NCBI GenBank assembly: GCA_050735975.1
Contig: JBOHVS010000090.1
Coordinates: 1-6,968, forward strand
From: DATMBL01 sp050735975
GTDB taxonomy: Bacteria > Desulfobacterota > Binatia > UBA9968
Direction of reading: 5' to 3'
DNA length: 6,968 bases
Shown: positions 1-5,883 of the stretch, one piece after another
Position numbering within the stretch: the stretch's first letter is position 1
Layout of the letters: each line of letters starts with the position of its first letter
Translations under genes and position numbers: made by a program
Notes under the pieces: generated by a model
The model's input: the letters and a program-made list of their open reading frames with translations, nothing else
Told to the model about the DNA's origin: nothing
Databases searched by the model: none

Positions 1-39
1 TACCAGCGTCGTGTTCCCGAAATCCCTTGAATAGTTCTG

Positions 40-172
40 CCGTCATTCCGGGCAACCCCCGCGAAAGCGGGGGGCGACCCGGAATCCAGGACAAATCAAA
101 AACTTCTGGATATCCGCTTCAGCCTGAGGCTGATCCGTCCGAAACCCTGTGGCGGATTCTTGGGTATGACGG
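40..172. repeat. REP/MITE-like intergenic hairpin repeat
   Basis: This noncoding stretch contains a large two-part hairpin. The outer arms are ATTCCGGG (45-52) and CCCGGAAT (78-85). The inner arms are CCCCCGC (56-62) and GCGGGGG (67-73), closed by a GAAA tetraloop (63-66). A second small inverted repeat, TCAGCCT-G-AGGCTGA, lies at 119-133. The outer limits carry an imperfect inverted repeat: CCGTCATTCC at 40-49 against the complement of GGTATGACGG at 163-172, matching at 9 of 10 positions. Extragenic elements of the form GTCATTCC...GGAATCCAG with a GC-rich centre are common in proteobacterial genomes, and this resembles one. No T-tract follows on either strand, so it is not a standard terminator. 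The exact borders are inferred. Confidence 0.6.
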
Positions 173-193
173 TGGCGCGCTCGGTTATTTATT

Positions 194-222
194 TTGCGGA
201 CTTTGGCGGGTCCGAGTATAAA
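194..222 (+). promoter_or_regulatory. putative sigma70-type promoter of the cupin gene
   Basis: A -10-like hexamer TATAAA (217-222) lies 17 bases downstream of a weak -35 match, TTGCGG (194-199). The predicted start site falls about 35 bases before the cupin ATG. The -10 matches the consensus at 5 of 6 positions and the -35 at only 3 of 6, so this is plausible rather than proven. Confidence 0.4.
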
Positions 223-263
223 GAAAAGATCCCGTTCTCCCCAATCAAAGGAGGTAATGAAGT

Positions 264-1412
264 ATGGAGCAAGACTTTGTTGGCACCAAGCGCTGGGTAC
301 GGCCGGCCACTCCCTATGAGGTTTACATGGAGGAGCAAACTCTCCCCATCCATCGCGGCGCGGTGGGGTTCTACGACATCCGCGACCTGACTTTGGGATC
401 TTGGAAGCGCATGGGCGCTCAAGGCGCGTTCATCGAGCTTAACGGCTGCGGCGGGCTCCAGGGGATGTACGTTGTCGAGGTGCCCGGCGCGGGCGCCATC
501 ACTCCCGAAAAGCACATGTACGAGGAGATCTTCTACGTGCTCGAGGGGCGCGGCACCACCGAGATCTGGAGCGGCGACGATGCCAACAAGAAGCAGACCT
601 TCGAGTGGCAGCCGGGCAGCCTCTTCTCGCCGCCGCTGAATACCTGGCATCGGATCGTCAACGCAACTTCAAGCCCTGCCTTACTCCTCGGCGTGACCAA
701 CGCGCCGCCGATCTTTCACCTGTACCGGAGTCAGGACGCGCTGTTCAACAATCCGTACCAGTTCAAGGATCGGTACGACGGGAGCGCGGAATATTTCAAA
801 GCGCATACCGACCTCGGAAAAGATCCGCTTCACGGCCGGGCGCGCAACTACGGCAATATTATCCCGGACGCGGACCGCGTGGAGCTGCCGCTCGATGGCC
901 AGCGTGGCGTAGGGCACCGAACTTTCTTTTGGAGCCTCTCCGGGAACAGTTATCACGGGTTCATTGCGCAGTACGCGCCCGGTCGCTATTCCCGATGTCA
1001 CGCCCATGAGTCCGGCCCGGTGCTGCTGTGTCTAGGCGGCAAGGGCTACACGATCACGTGGCCCCGCGAGGCGGGAACGACGCCATGGGCGGACGGCAAG
1101 GGCGAATTGGTCCAGCGACAGGACTACAAGCCTGGCGGGATCGTGAGCGCCGCCCCGGGCGATGCCGGGTGGTTTCACGGTCACTTCGGCGCAGCCAGGG
1201 AACCGTTGCGCGTGCTGGCCTTTCTGGGCGGCTATCCCAGGCGAGTCAAGGGTATCCCTGGAGTAGATTGGTGGGGTTTGAATCTCGACATCAAACAGGG
1301 CGGCCACGCCATCGAGTACCGTGACGAGGACCCACATATTCGCAAGATGTTCCAAGAGCAATTGGCAAAAGAAGGCGCAGACTTCAATATGCCCGAGGAA
1401 GCATATCTCTAA
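264..1412 (+). CDS. bicupin domain protein (gentisate-dioxygenase-like fold)
   Basis: The 382-residue protein carries two cupin barrels, the layout of bicupins such as gentisate 1,2-dioxygenase and related ring-cleaving or isomerising metalloenzymes. In cupin 1 the first motif runs over residues 80-97 (EKHMYEEIFYVLEGRG) and gives H84 and E88 as likely metal ligands. The second motif contributes H129 in NTWHRIVN. The usual first His of HxH is Glu82. Cupin 2 has H246-A-H248 followed by a glycine-rich turn (GGKG, 258-261) and H305/H307 in GWFHGH, so it also looks able to bind metal. There is no signal peptide, so it is probably cytosolic. The start is fixed by a near-perfect Shine-Dalgarno AAGGAGG at 248-254, nine bases before the ATG. 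A strong second ribosome site follows nine bases after the stop (see the mini-ORF). The fold is clear. The substrate is not, and I cannot assign a gene name. Confidence 0.9.
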   Translation: MEQDFVGTKRWVRPATPYEVYMEEQTLPIHRGAVGFYDIRDLTLGSWKRMGAQGAFIELNGCGGLQGMYVVEVPGAGAITPEKHMYEEIFYVLEGRGTTEIWSGDDANKKQTFEWQPGSLFSPPLNTWHRIVNATSSPALLLGVTNAPPIFHLYRSQDALFNNPYQFKDRYDGSAEYFKAHTDLGKDPLHGRARNYGNIIPDADRVELPLDGQRGVGHRTFFWSLSGNSYHGFIAQYAPGRYSRCHAHESGPVLLCLGGKGYTITWPREAGTTPWADGKGELVQRQDYKPGGIVSAAPGDAGWFHGHFGAAREPLRVLAFLGGYPRRVKGIPGVDWWGLNLDIKQGGHAIEYRDEDPHIRKMFQEQLAKEGADFNMPEEAYL

Positions 1413-1428
1413 GCTGTTCGAGGAGGTT

Positions 1429-1491
1429 ATGTTGCGCGGAGCCACGCTGAACGTCACGAGTTTCATGGAGAACCGATTGAGTCAGGCTTGA
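1429..1491 (+). CDS. 20-residue mini-ORF with strong ribosome binding site
   Basis: Directly after the cupin stop, AGGAGG (1421-1426) is followed two bases later by an ATG. This opens a 20-codon frame, MLRGATLNVTSFMENRLSQA, ending in TGA. The site looks like the start of a second gene in a cupin operon. Either the peptide is real or this is the 5' stub of a gene whose remainder was lost when the neighbouring DNA, which now carries the toxin-antitoxin module, was rearranged. The two-base spacing is shorter than usual, which weakens translation from this ATG. I do not recognise the peptide. The frame beyond the TGA shows nothing recognisable. Confidence 0.35.
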   Translation: MLRGATLNVTSFMENRLSQA

Positions 1492-1535
1492 GGTTGCAAA
1501 AGCACAATACACAGGCCTGCGCCAGGTGTTGACCC

Positions 1536-1898
1536 TTAGGAAGCAATCGGAACGAGCTTGGAGCGCCGCATCTTTCGGTCGCGAGTCAGCAGAGGCACTC
1601 GGTGCACCAGACTTGTGGCGGCGATGATTTCATCGGCGGGATCGCTGTCAAAATCCAAAGATTTGATCGAGCGGCAGATATCAAGCGTCAGCGGCCAAGT
1701 TTGAATGCGCGCCAAGGTTCGAGCCAATTCGGGGTATTCCAAGTCCATCTCGATGCGGCCTAACTCCGAGAGTTTGGCGATCTCCCAAAGAACGATCGCG
1801 GAAATACTCCAGGTTTCGTTTGAGAGCAAGGCGCGCTCGCACCGCGTCAAATCGTCGGTCAAGGCGTAAAGCAGAACGTGAGTGTCAAGATTCAGCAT
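1536..1898 (-). CDS. VapC-like PIN-domain toxin ribonuclease
   Basis: The 120-residue protein is a full-length PIN domain of the VapC type. Such toxins are Mg2+-dependent RNases that arrest translation until the cognate antitoxin binds them. The four acidic active-site residues are visible: D5 in LDTHVLLYAL, E39 in VLWEIAKL, D89 in DPADEIIAAT and D107 in LLTRDRKM. DPADE replaces the more common DPADR. Residues 100-107 carry the usual VPLLTRD strand and turn. The ATG lies inside the end of the antitoxin gene with a 14-base overlap, which suggests translational coupling; the upstream GTGGG is only a weak ribosome site. The gene appears intact. The targeted RNA cannot be predicted from sequence. 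Confidence 0.93.
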   Translation of the reverse strand: MLNLDTHVLLYALTDDLTRCERALLSNETWSISAIVLWEIAKLSELGRIEMDLEYPELARTLARIQTWPLTLDICRSIKSLDFDSDPADEIIAATSLVHRVPLLTRDRKMRRSKLVPIAS

Positions 1899-2103
1899 CC
1901 CACTTAACGCCGGTAGTTAAGATATTTCCTTTGATTTTGATCTTGCCTTTGAAACTGCCGATCAAATTTGCGCTGTCGGTGTGAATCGGGACGAGCTTGG
2001 CGACCGGCTTTCCGTGTTTGGTGATAATGATGCCGTCCGGGTCTACTCTATCGAGTAAAGCCAGACATTGCTCCTTGAATTTCGCGGCGGGTACGGTCTT
2101 CAT
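1885..2103 (-). CDS. Phd/YefM (VapB-type) antitoxin
   Basis: This 72-residue protein is the antitoxin partner of the PIN toxin. It has the Phd/YefM N-terminal DNA-binding region (KTVPAAKFKEQCLALLDRV), then IIITKHGKPVAKLVP, the typical strand of this fold. The C-terminal tail, GSFKGKIKIKGNIL...GVKWDAES, is the kind of segment that wraps the toxin. In this family the protein neutralises the toxin and represses its own operon. I chose the ATG at 2103. A TTG two codons upstream is also in frame, but the ATG opens the conserved MKTVPAAKFK sequence. No Shine-Dalgarno is visible, and a promoter lies immediately upstream. Base composition is lower in GC than the flanking enzyme genes, as is common for mobile toxin-antitoxin cassettes. 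Confidence 0.92.
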   Translation of the reverse strand: MKTVPAAKFKEQCLALLDRVDPDGIIITKHGKPVAKLVPIHTDSANLIGSFKGKIKIKGNILTTGVKWDAES

Positions 2104-2109
2104 AACCAA

Positions 2110-2143
2110 ACTATAGTATAACGGGGGCCATATTTCTAGTCAT
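2110..2143 (-). promoter_or_regulatory. toxin-antitoxin promoter with overlapping palindrome
   Basis: Read on the minus strand, ATGACT (2143-2138; 4 of 6 to TTGACA) is followed after exactly 17 bases by TATACT (2120-2115; 5 of 6 to TATAAT). The expected start site, near 2108, is only about five bases before the antitoxin ATG at 2103, so the mRNA may be nearly leaderless. An 8-base perfect palindrome, ACTATAGT (2110-2117), overlaps the -10 and is a candidate operator for autorepression by the antitoxin-toxin complex. The operator role is inferred. Confidence 0.55.
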
Positions 2144-2155
2144 AAAAACTGGTCA

Positions 2156-2257
2156 GAATTGTGTAATCCGCGCCTACCGGCATGGCAGGACCGCATGCTG
2201 ATGCGCCCGACGGTGCGGAAAAGTGTAGTGAGCGAGCAGAACGTTTCGACATTATAG
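2156..2257 (+). pseudogene. possible glutathione S-transferase C-terminal remnant
   Basis: A frame from about 2156 to a TAG at 2255-2257 reads ELCNPRLPAWQDRMLMRP followed by TVRKSVVSEQN. The pattern P-x-L-x-x-W-x-x-R-M-x-x-R-P-x-V is typical of the last helices of bacterial glutathione S-transferases. No start codon, ribosome site or thioredoxin-like N-terminal domain is present. The frame begins at the edge of the toxin-antitoxin promoter, so it could be the stump left after that module, or another rearrangement, replaced the rest of the gene. The segment is short, so chance similarity remains possible. Confidence 0.35.
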
Positions 2258-2358
2258 CTAAGCTCAGCGCCAACCACTTGTGCCCTGATACCAAATAATG
2301 CAATACGAAAGCCTGACACCTTCAAGCAGTGCCCAATCATTTGCGGCAGGAGGGTTTC

Positions 2359-3726
2359 ATGGACCCCACGACGAAATACCTGAGCGACTACGCTTGCAGG
2401 TTGACCTACGCAGACCTTTCCCAGGAGGCGGTACACCAGGTGAAGCGGACGCTGGTCGACTCCTTGGGGTGCGCGGTCGGCGCGTTCGACAGCGAGCCGG
2501 CGTCCATCGCGCGGCGCATGGCGTCTCGAGTGCAGGGGAATCCTCCGGCACGCATCCTCGGCACCTCGCAGGAGACGTCTACGGATCTGGCGGCCTTCGC
2601 GAATACAGTTCTTATCCGCTACCTCGACTGTAACGACGCCTACGCTGCACGGGGGACAGGCCACCCGAGCGACATGATCCCCGGCGTCCTGGCTGTAGCC
2701 GGCGCCCACAGAATGGACGGGCGGGCGGCGATCACGGCGATCACAGCCGCCTACGAGGTGTTCTGCCGGCTGGCGGACGAGATTCCCTTGAAGGGCTGGG
2801 ACCAGGGCATGTTCGCCGCCATCGGGGCGACCTGCGGCGCCGGCATGATCCTGGGACTGGACCGGAACGCCATGGGAAACGCCATCTCCATCGCGATCAC
2901 CACCGGTGTGCCGCTGGGAGTGACGCGGATCGGAGAGCTTTCGATGTGGAAGGGCTGCGCAACGGCGGCTGCAGTCCGAACAGCAGTGTTCGCGGCAGAG
3001 CTGGCAGCGGAAGGGATGACAGGGCCGGGCGAGCCCTTCCAAGGACGGGACGGACTGTGGCAGCACCTGGGGGTCGAGGCCCCGAAGTGGGAAGGCTTTG
3101 GGCGGCGGGCCAAGCCGTTCCGGATCACCGCTACCACCTTCAAGGCGTACCCCTCGGTGCTCCACACGCAGGGGCCCATCGGCCTGGTGCTGGAGCTAAG
3201 GCAGCAGGTCGCCACCGCGGAGATCGACTCGGTGCACATGGCGACGTACGGTGAGGCGGTGCGGCGGACGGCCACGGAGGCGGAGAAGTGGGACCCCAAG
3301 ACTCGGGAGACGGCGGACCATAGCATGCCGTACTTGGTGGCGGCCGCGTTTCAAGACGGCGCGGTAACGCCGGCAACCTTCGCGCCGTCTCGGATCCAAG
3401 ACCCGGCCCTGCGGCCGCTGATTAAGAAGCTGACGGTGGCGGAGGACCCGGAGTTCACCCGTCGTTACCCCGCGGAGTCATGCACGCGGATCGAGGTGAC
3501 GACGACCGACGGGCGGCGGGTGGCGGCGGAGACGAGCTATCCGAAGGGGCACTACCGAAACCCGCTGACGGACGGGGAGGTTGAAGAGAAGTTCCGAGGC
3601 TTGGCCTCCGGGGCGCTGGGAGCGGAGGGGTGCGATCGGGTGCTGGCGGAAGTATGGGACTTGGAGAACGCCGCGACGCTCGACAGGCTGTTCGAGAGCC
3701 TGGTAATCTCCCGTCAAAGATCCTGA
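2359..3726 (+). CDS. MmgE/PrpD family protein (2-methylcitrate dehydratase-like)
   Basis: The 455-residue protein spans the whole MmgE/PrpD fold, an all-helical domain plus a smaller alpha/beta domain. Members include 2-methylcitrate dehydratase of propionate catabolism, related hydro-lyases and cis-aconitate decarboxylase. Family hallmarks are present in order: FANTVLIRYLDCNDAY (80-95), GHPSDMIP (101-108) with the conserved His-Pro-Ser-Asp, TTFKAYPSVLHTQ (259-271), WDPKTRETADHSMPY (311-325), and a C-terminal GHYRNPLTD. E. coli PrpD is 483 residues, so the length is normal. I start at the ATG at 2359 because GGAGGG (2349-2354) sits just upstream. A GTG at 2329 is in frame but has no ribosome site and lies before the family's usual start. 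No prpB or prpC neighbour is present, so the true substrate is uncertain. The gene is visibly more GC-rich than its flanks. Confidence 0.92.
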   Translation: MDPTTKYLSDYACRLTYADLSQEAVHQVKRTLVDSLGCAVGAFDSEPASIARRMASRVQGNPPARILGTSQETSTDLAAFANTVLIRYLDCNDAYAARGTGHPSDMIPGVLAVAGAHRMDGRAAITAITAAYEVFCRLADEIPLKGWDQGMFAAIGATCGAGMILGLDRNAMGNAISIAITTGVPLGVTRIGELSMWKGCATAAAVRTAVFAAELAAEGMTGPGEPFQGRDGLWQHLGVEAPKWEGFGRRAKPFRITATTFKAYPSVLHTQGPIGLVLELRQQVATAEIDSVHMATYGEAVRRTATEAEKWDPKTRETADHSMPYLVAAAFQDGAVTPATFAPSRIQDPALRPLIKKLTVAEDPEFTRRYPAESCTRIEVTTTDGRRVAAETSYPKGHYRNPLTDGEVEEKFRGLASGALGAEGCDRVLAEVWDLENAATLDRLFESLVISRQRS

Positions 3727-3764
3727 CGATGAGGGAGGGTGTGACGCTGAATCTTAGTGGAGGG

Positions 3765-3935
3765 TCAATTTCGGCTCAGGAACTCCTCTGCGAGCTTTCC
3801 TAAACCTCTGCTCAACACCGTTGGATCTTGGTGTATCTTTTTCGCCAGCTCTTTGAAGATCGACTGCCTCTGATTACGCCGAGACTTGACGTGATGGAGT
3901 GCCCCGCCAAAATGTCCTTTCAGCTTATGGCTAGG
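3765..3935 (-). pseudogene. REP-associated (Y1/IS200-like) transposase remnant with internal deletion
   Basis: A minus-strand frame of 56 sense codons ending in TGA (3765-3767) reads GHFGGALHHVKSRRNQRQSIF and then KELAKKIHQDPTVLSRGLGKL. The first half resembles the N-terminal GALYHVxSRGNxRxxIF motif of REP-associated tyrosine transposases, just before the catalytic core. The second half resembles their C-terminal helix-turn-helix (LAxxxxxDPTxLSRGxxKL). The roughly 200-residue catalytic middle, with HUH and the active Tyr, is missing, which suggests an internal deletion that fused the two ends. No start codon is present: a TAG (3936-3938) precedes it in frame. A palindromic 17-base repeat lies immediately upstream at 3939-3955. 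The family assignment rests on short motifs remembered from the family. Confidence 0.5.
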
Positions 3936-3938
3936 CTA

Positions 3939-3955
3939 GGGTCAAATCTTGACTT
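3939..3955. repeat. 17-base palindromic direct repeat, copy 1
   Basis: GGGTCAAATCTTGACTT contains the perfect inverted repeat GTCAA-ATC-TTGAC. An identical copy in the same orientation lies exactly 150 bases downstream. The repeat abuts the transposase-like remnant, the usual setting of REP-type palindromes that such transposases recognise. That partnership is inferred. Confidence 0.75.
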
Positions 3956-4088
3956 AAGTACTTAGCGTTACGAGATTCTGAAACCACTTTCGGATCTATC
4001 GGTTCAGTCTTGATTTTTTCTCGCTTGAGAGGAGATGGGGTCTACCATCGGAATCTAGCAGGTAGCGGGAGCAGAGTAGGGGGGCTTG
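3956..4088. other. unassigned segment between the two repeat copies
   Basis: These bases separate the two copies of the palindromic repeat. I find no credible gene, RNA or terminator in them. A minus-strand frame is open across 3934-4041 and runs through the left repeat, but it has no start codon or ribosome site and no family resemblance I recognise. A run of six T (4014-4019) followed by TCTCGCTTGAGA is in the wrong order for a plus-strand terminator. Confidence 0.5.
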
Positions 4089-4105
4089 GGGTCAAATCTT
4101 GACTT
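4089..4105. repeat. 17-base palindromic direct repeat, copy 2
   Basis: This is identical to the copy at 3939-3955, again GTCAA-ATC-TTGAC flanked by GG and TT. Here it is followed by TTGTATTTGTC instead of AAGTACTTAG, so the identity stops sharply at the repeat edges. That fits a dispersed element better than a longer tandem duplication. Confidence 0.75.
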
Positions 4106-4219
4106 TTGTATTTGTCGATCGCAAGCATTAGTTTTCTACGGCCGGGGCGCACGCAGCGGGTTTGATGAAAGAGATCAGCGCGTAGACATTCCGGGCAAAA
4201 GAAACGGGGGACGTGTGCT

Positions 4220-4419
4220 TTAGTCGTCGTCTCCTTCGGCATCCGGGCCGCCGCTTCCATCATCTCATCGAAATCGCCGGAGAGTTCTTCGCCGGTTTCG
4301 TCGGCCATGGTCCTGCCCATCTCCTTGGCCCACCGGGCCATGGCTTTGGGATCGTCCATGTCGCCCAGTTTGCTCGGATCGGCGAGATCTTTCCAGAGAC
4401 GACTGCACGAAGGTCTTGC
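4220..4419 (-). pseudogene. FmdB-like zinc-ribbon protein, C-terminal fragment with frameshift
   Basis: Starting right after the stop of the FAD oxidase gene, the frame reads SRLWKDLADPSKLGDMDDPK, then AMARWAKEMGRTMADETGEE, then LSGDFDEMMEAAA. This resembles the C-terminal half of FmdB-family putative regulatory proteins (DxxDPKxxARxxxxMGxExGEElGxxFDEM). The N-terminal CxxC zinc ribbon is absent. Near 4246-4250 the frame appears to shift. In the neighbouring frame the sequence closes with PDAEGDDD and TAA (4220-4222), the kind of acidic tail that ends such proteins, while the original frame runs on to a TAG at 4042-4044 through unrelated sequence. Loss of the 5' end plus a likely one-base shift marks this as a decayed gene. 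An ATG at 4357-4359 exists but has no good ribosome site. Confidence 0.55.
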
Positions 4420-5823
4420 TTAACGCGCGTCGACGCCAACCTCAGCCGGCACGATGTTGTGGTTCATTCGGAAAAGGTTGGTCGGATCGAACTTCCGCTT
4501 AAGCGCCGCGAGGCGCGCGAGCTTCGCCCCGTATGCGGCCTGGAGTCCATCGGCGCCTTCGTCGCCCCCGAGATAGTTCACGTAGGCGCCCGTTGCACTA
4601 AACGGGCGAATCGCATCAAAGAGTTCGCGTGTCCAAGCGATGTTCCGCTGCGCGTCCTTCGGATCGGACCAAGCGGAGGTCACGACGAAATTGTAGGGCC
4701 AAGAGCGATGGCCGAAAGCTGTCGCAGAGTCCGGCACGCGGTCCCAGGCGCTGTCGCCGTTGTGCTCCAACACGATCACGGTCCGCGTCGATGGAACCCG
4801 CGCAAAGAAATCGACAAAAACATCGATCGCGGCGTCGCTGAGCGCCGTCAGGTAGCTCGATTTCCAGTAGCTATGGAGGCCGCGCGGCCAGAGAAAATCC
4901 GCCATGCGCTGCGCCGCGTTGTACGGCATTGGCTGGAACATGTCGGCCAGCGGAGGACCGTATTCGCGCAGCGGGCGCAGGACCTTTTCCCCTTCTTCTA
5001 TAGCACCCGCATAGACGCCGCCGAGGCCGACGACAGCCGCCCCGCGCAGCGGCACAGGGACCGGTGAGTCCTCGGCAAAATGGAACAGAAGCGCGCCCTG
5101 CGCGGATTCGTCCCGCGCCGTCGCCTCCAGGTCTCGCCACCTGCGTATGGCTGCCGCTGCGGCATCCGCCGGATGAACCACGATCCCCGCCAGCACCGTG
5201 CCGACGGGATAGACGCGGAACTCGAAAGACGTAACCACACCGAAATTGCCGCCGCCGCCGCGAATTGCCCAGAACAGGTCCTCGTTCTCACGAGCGCTGG
5301 CGGTGACAAGGCGACCGTCGGCGAGCACGATCTCGGCGGAGAGGAGGTTATCGAGCGCGAGACCATGTTTGCGCACGAGCCAGCCGAGGCCGCCACCGAG
5401 GGTGAGGCCCGAAACTCCTGTAACCGAAACGAACCCTCCGGTAGCGGCGAGACCATACGGTTGAAGTGCATCATTAACTTCGCCCCAATTGCATCCGGCC
5501 TCTACGCGCACCGAACGTGCCGCGGCATCAACGCGGATGCCCTTCATGGCCGAAAGATCGATCACGATGCCATCATCACAGACGGCAAAACCGGCGACGT
5601 TGTGGCCGGTACCGCGGACGGCAAGAAGCAGGTTCTCACGGCGCGCGAAATTCACCGCCTCGATAACGTCGGCCGAGCTGACGCAGCGGGCAATGAGCGC
5701 CGGCCGTCGATCGATTGTGACGTTGAAGACCGCGCGTGCTGTTTCGTAGTGCTGATCGCCTGGGAGGATCAGTTCACCGTGAAAGCAAGATTTCAGTTTT
5801 TGAACTGCGGAAGACGCAAGCAT
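4420..5823 (-). CDS. FAD-linked oxidase, berberine-bridge-enzyme type
   Basis: The 467-residue flavoprotein joins a PCMH-type FAD-binding domain (about residues 38-210) to a C-terminal BBE-type segment. Visible motifs are RGTGHN (70-75), where H74 matches the histidine that carries covalent 8-alpha FAD, SGLTLGGGLGWL (138-149) in the pyrophosphate-binding region, AIRGGGGNFGVVTSFEF, YVNYLG (414-419), and FDPTNLFRMNHNI (445-457). The second covalent attachment site, a Cys found in plant berberine bridge enzyme, is missing; the equivalent stretch reads GFVSVTGVSG. The enzyme is therefore probably mono-covalent. Related enzymes oxidise sugars, alcohols or alkaloid-like substrates using O2 or another acceptor. 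There is no obvious signal peptide, so it is probably cytosolic. The start is set by AAGGAGG (5834-5828), four bases before the ATG. The gene faces away from the LLM gene. Its substrate cannot be told. Confidence 0.93.
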   Translation of the reverse strand: MLASSAVQKLKSCFHGELILPGDQHYETARAVFNVTIDRRPALIARCVSSADVIEAVNFARRENLLLAVRGTGHNVAGFAVCDDGIVIDLSAMKGIRVDAAARSVRVEAGCNWGEVNDALQPYGLAATGGFVSVTGVSGLTLGGGLGWLVRKHGLALDNLLSAEIVLADGRLVTASARENEDLFWAIRGGGGNFGVVTSFEFRVYPVGTVLAGIVVHPADAAAAAIRRWRDLEATARDESAQGALLFHFAEDSPVPVPLRGAAVVGLGGVYAGAIEEGEKVLRPLREYGPPLADMFQPMPYNAAQRMADFLWPRGLHSYWKSSYLTALSDAAIDVFVDFFARVPSTRTVIVLEHNGDSAWDRVPDSATAFGHRSWPYNFVVTSAWSDPKDAQRNIAWTRELFDAIRPFSATGAYVNYLGGDEGADGLQAAYGAKLARLAALKRKFDPTNLFRMNHNIVPAEVGVDAR

Positions 5824-5883
5824 CGCGCCTCCTTTTTGCTGCGGGTCATTGCACGAGCGGCTTCTGGCGCGATCAAACGGGGT

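Noticed and set aside
1..34. Possible 3' end of an upstream gene (frame 1 ends at TGA 28-30; frame 2 ends at TAG 32-34)
   Set aside because: Both frames give plausible short tails and nothing distinguishes them; too few residues to support a gene.
27..221. Open frame across the hairpin repeat
   Set aside because: It reads through a noncoding stem-loop repeat, has no ribosome site and no family resemblance.
1509..1529. Small hairpin (ACAC-A-GGC / GCC-AG-GTGT) as a terminator for the toxin gene
   Set aside because: The stem is interrupted and there is no proper T-tract; only a short run of T follows some bases later on the minus strand.
1429..2257. Idea that the mini-ORF and the GST-like tail are two ends of one gene split by the toxin-antitoxin module
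   Set aside because: The 20 residues do not resemble the thioredoxin-like N-terminus of a glutathione S-transferase.
2140..3165. Long minus-strand open frame opposite the MmgE/PrpD gene
   Set aside because: It is an antisense shadow of a GC-rich gene with clear family motifs; its translation is rich in Arg, Pro and Gly and has no recognisable domain.
3939..4105. CRISPR array
   Set aside because: There are only two 17-base repeats, 150 bases apart, with internal dyad symmetry and no cas genes.
4042..4359. The 105-residue minus-strand frame as an intact small protein
   Set aside because: Its first part matches an FmdB-like C-terminus lacking the zinc ribbon, and its last part continues past a likely frameshift into a dispersed repeat; annotated as a pseudogene instead.
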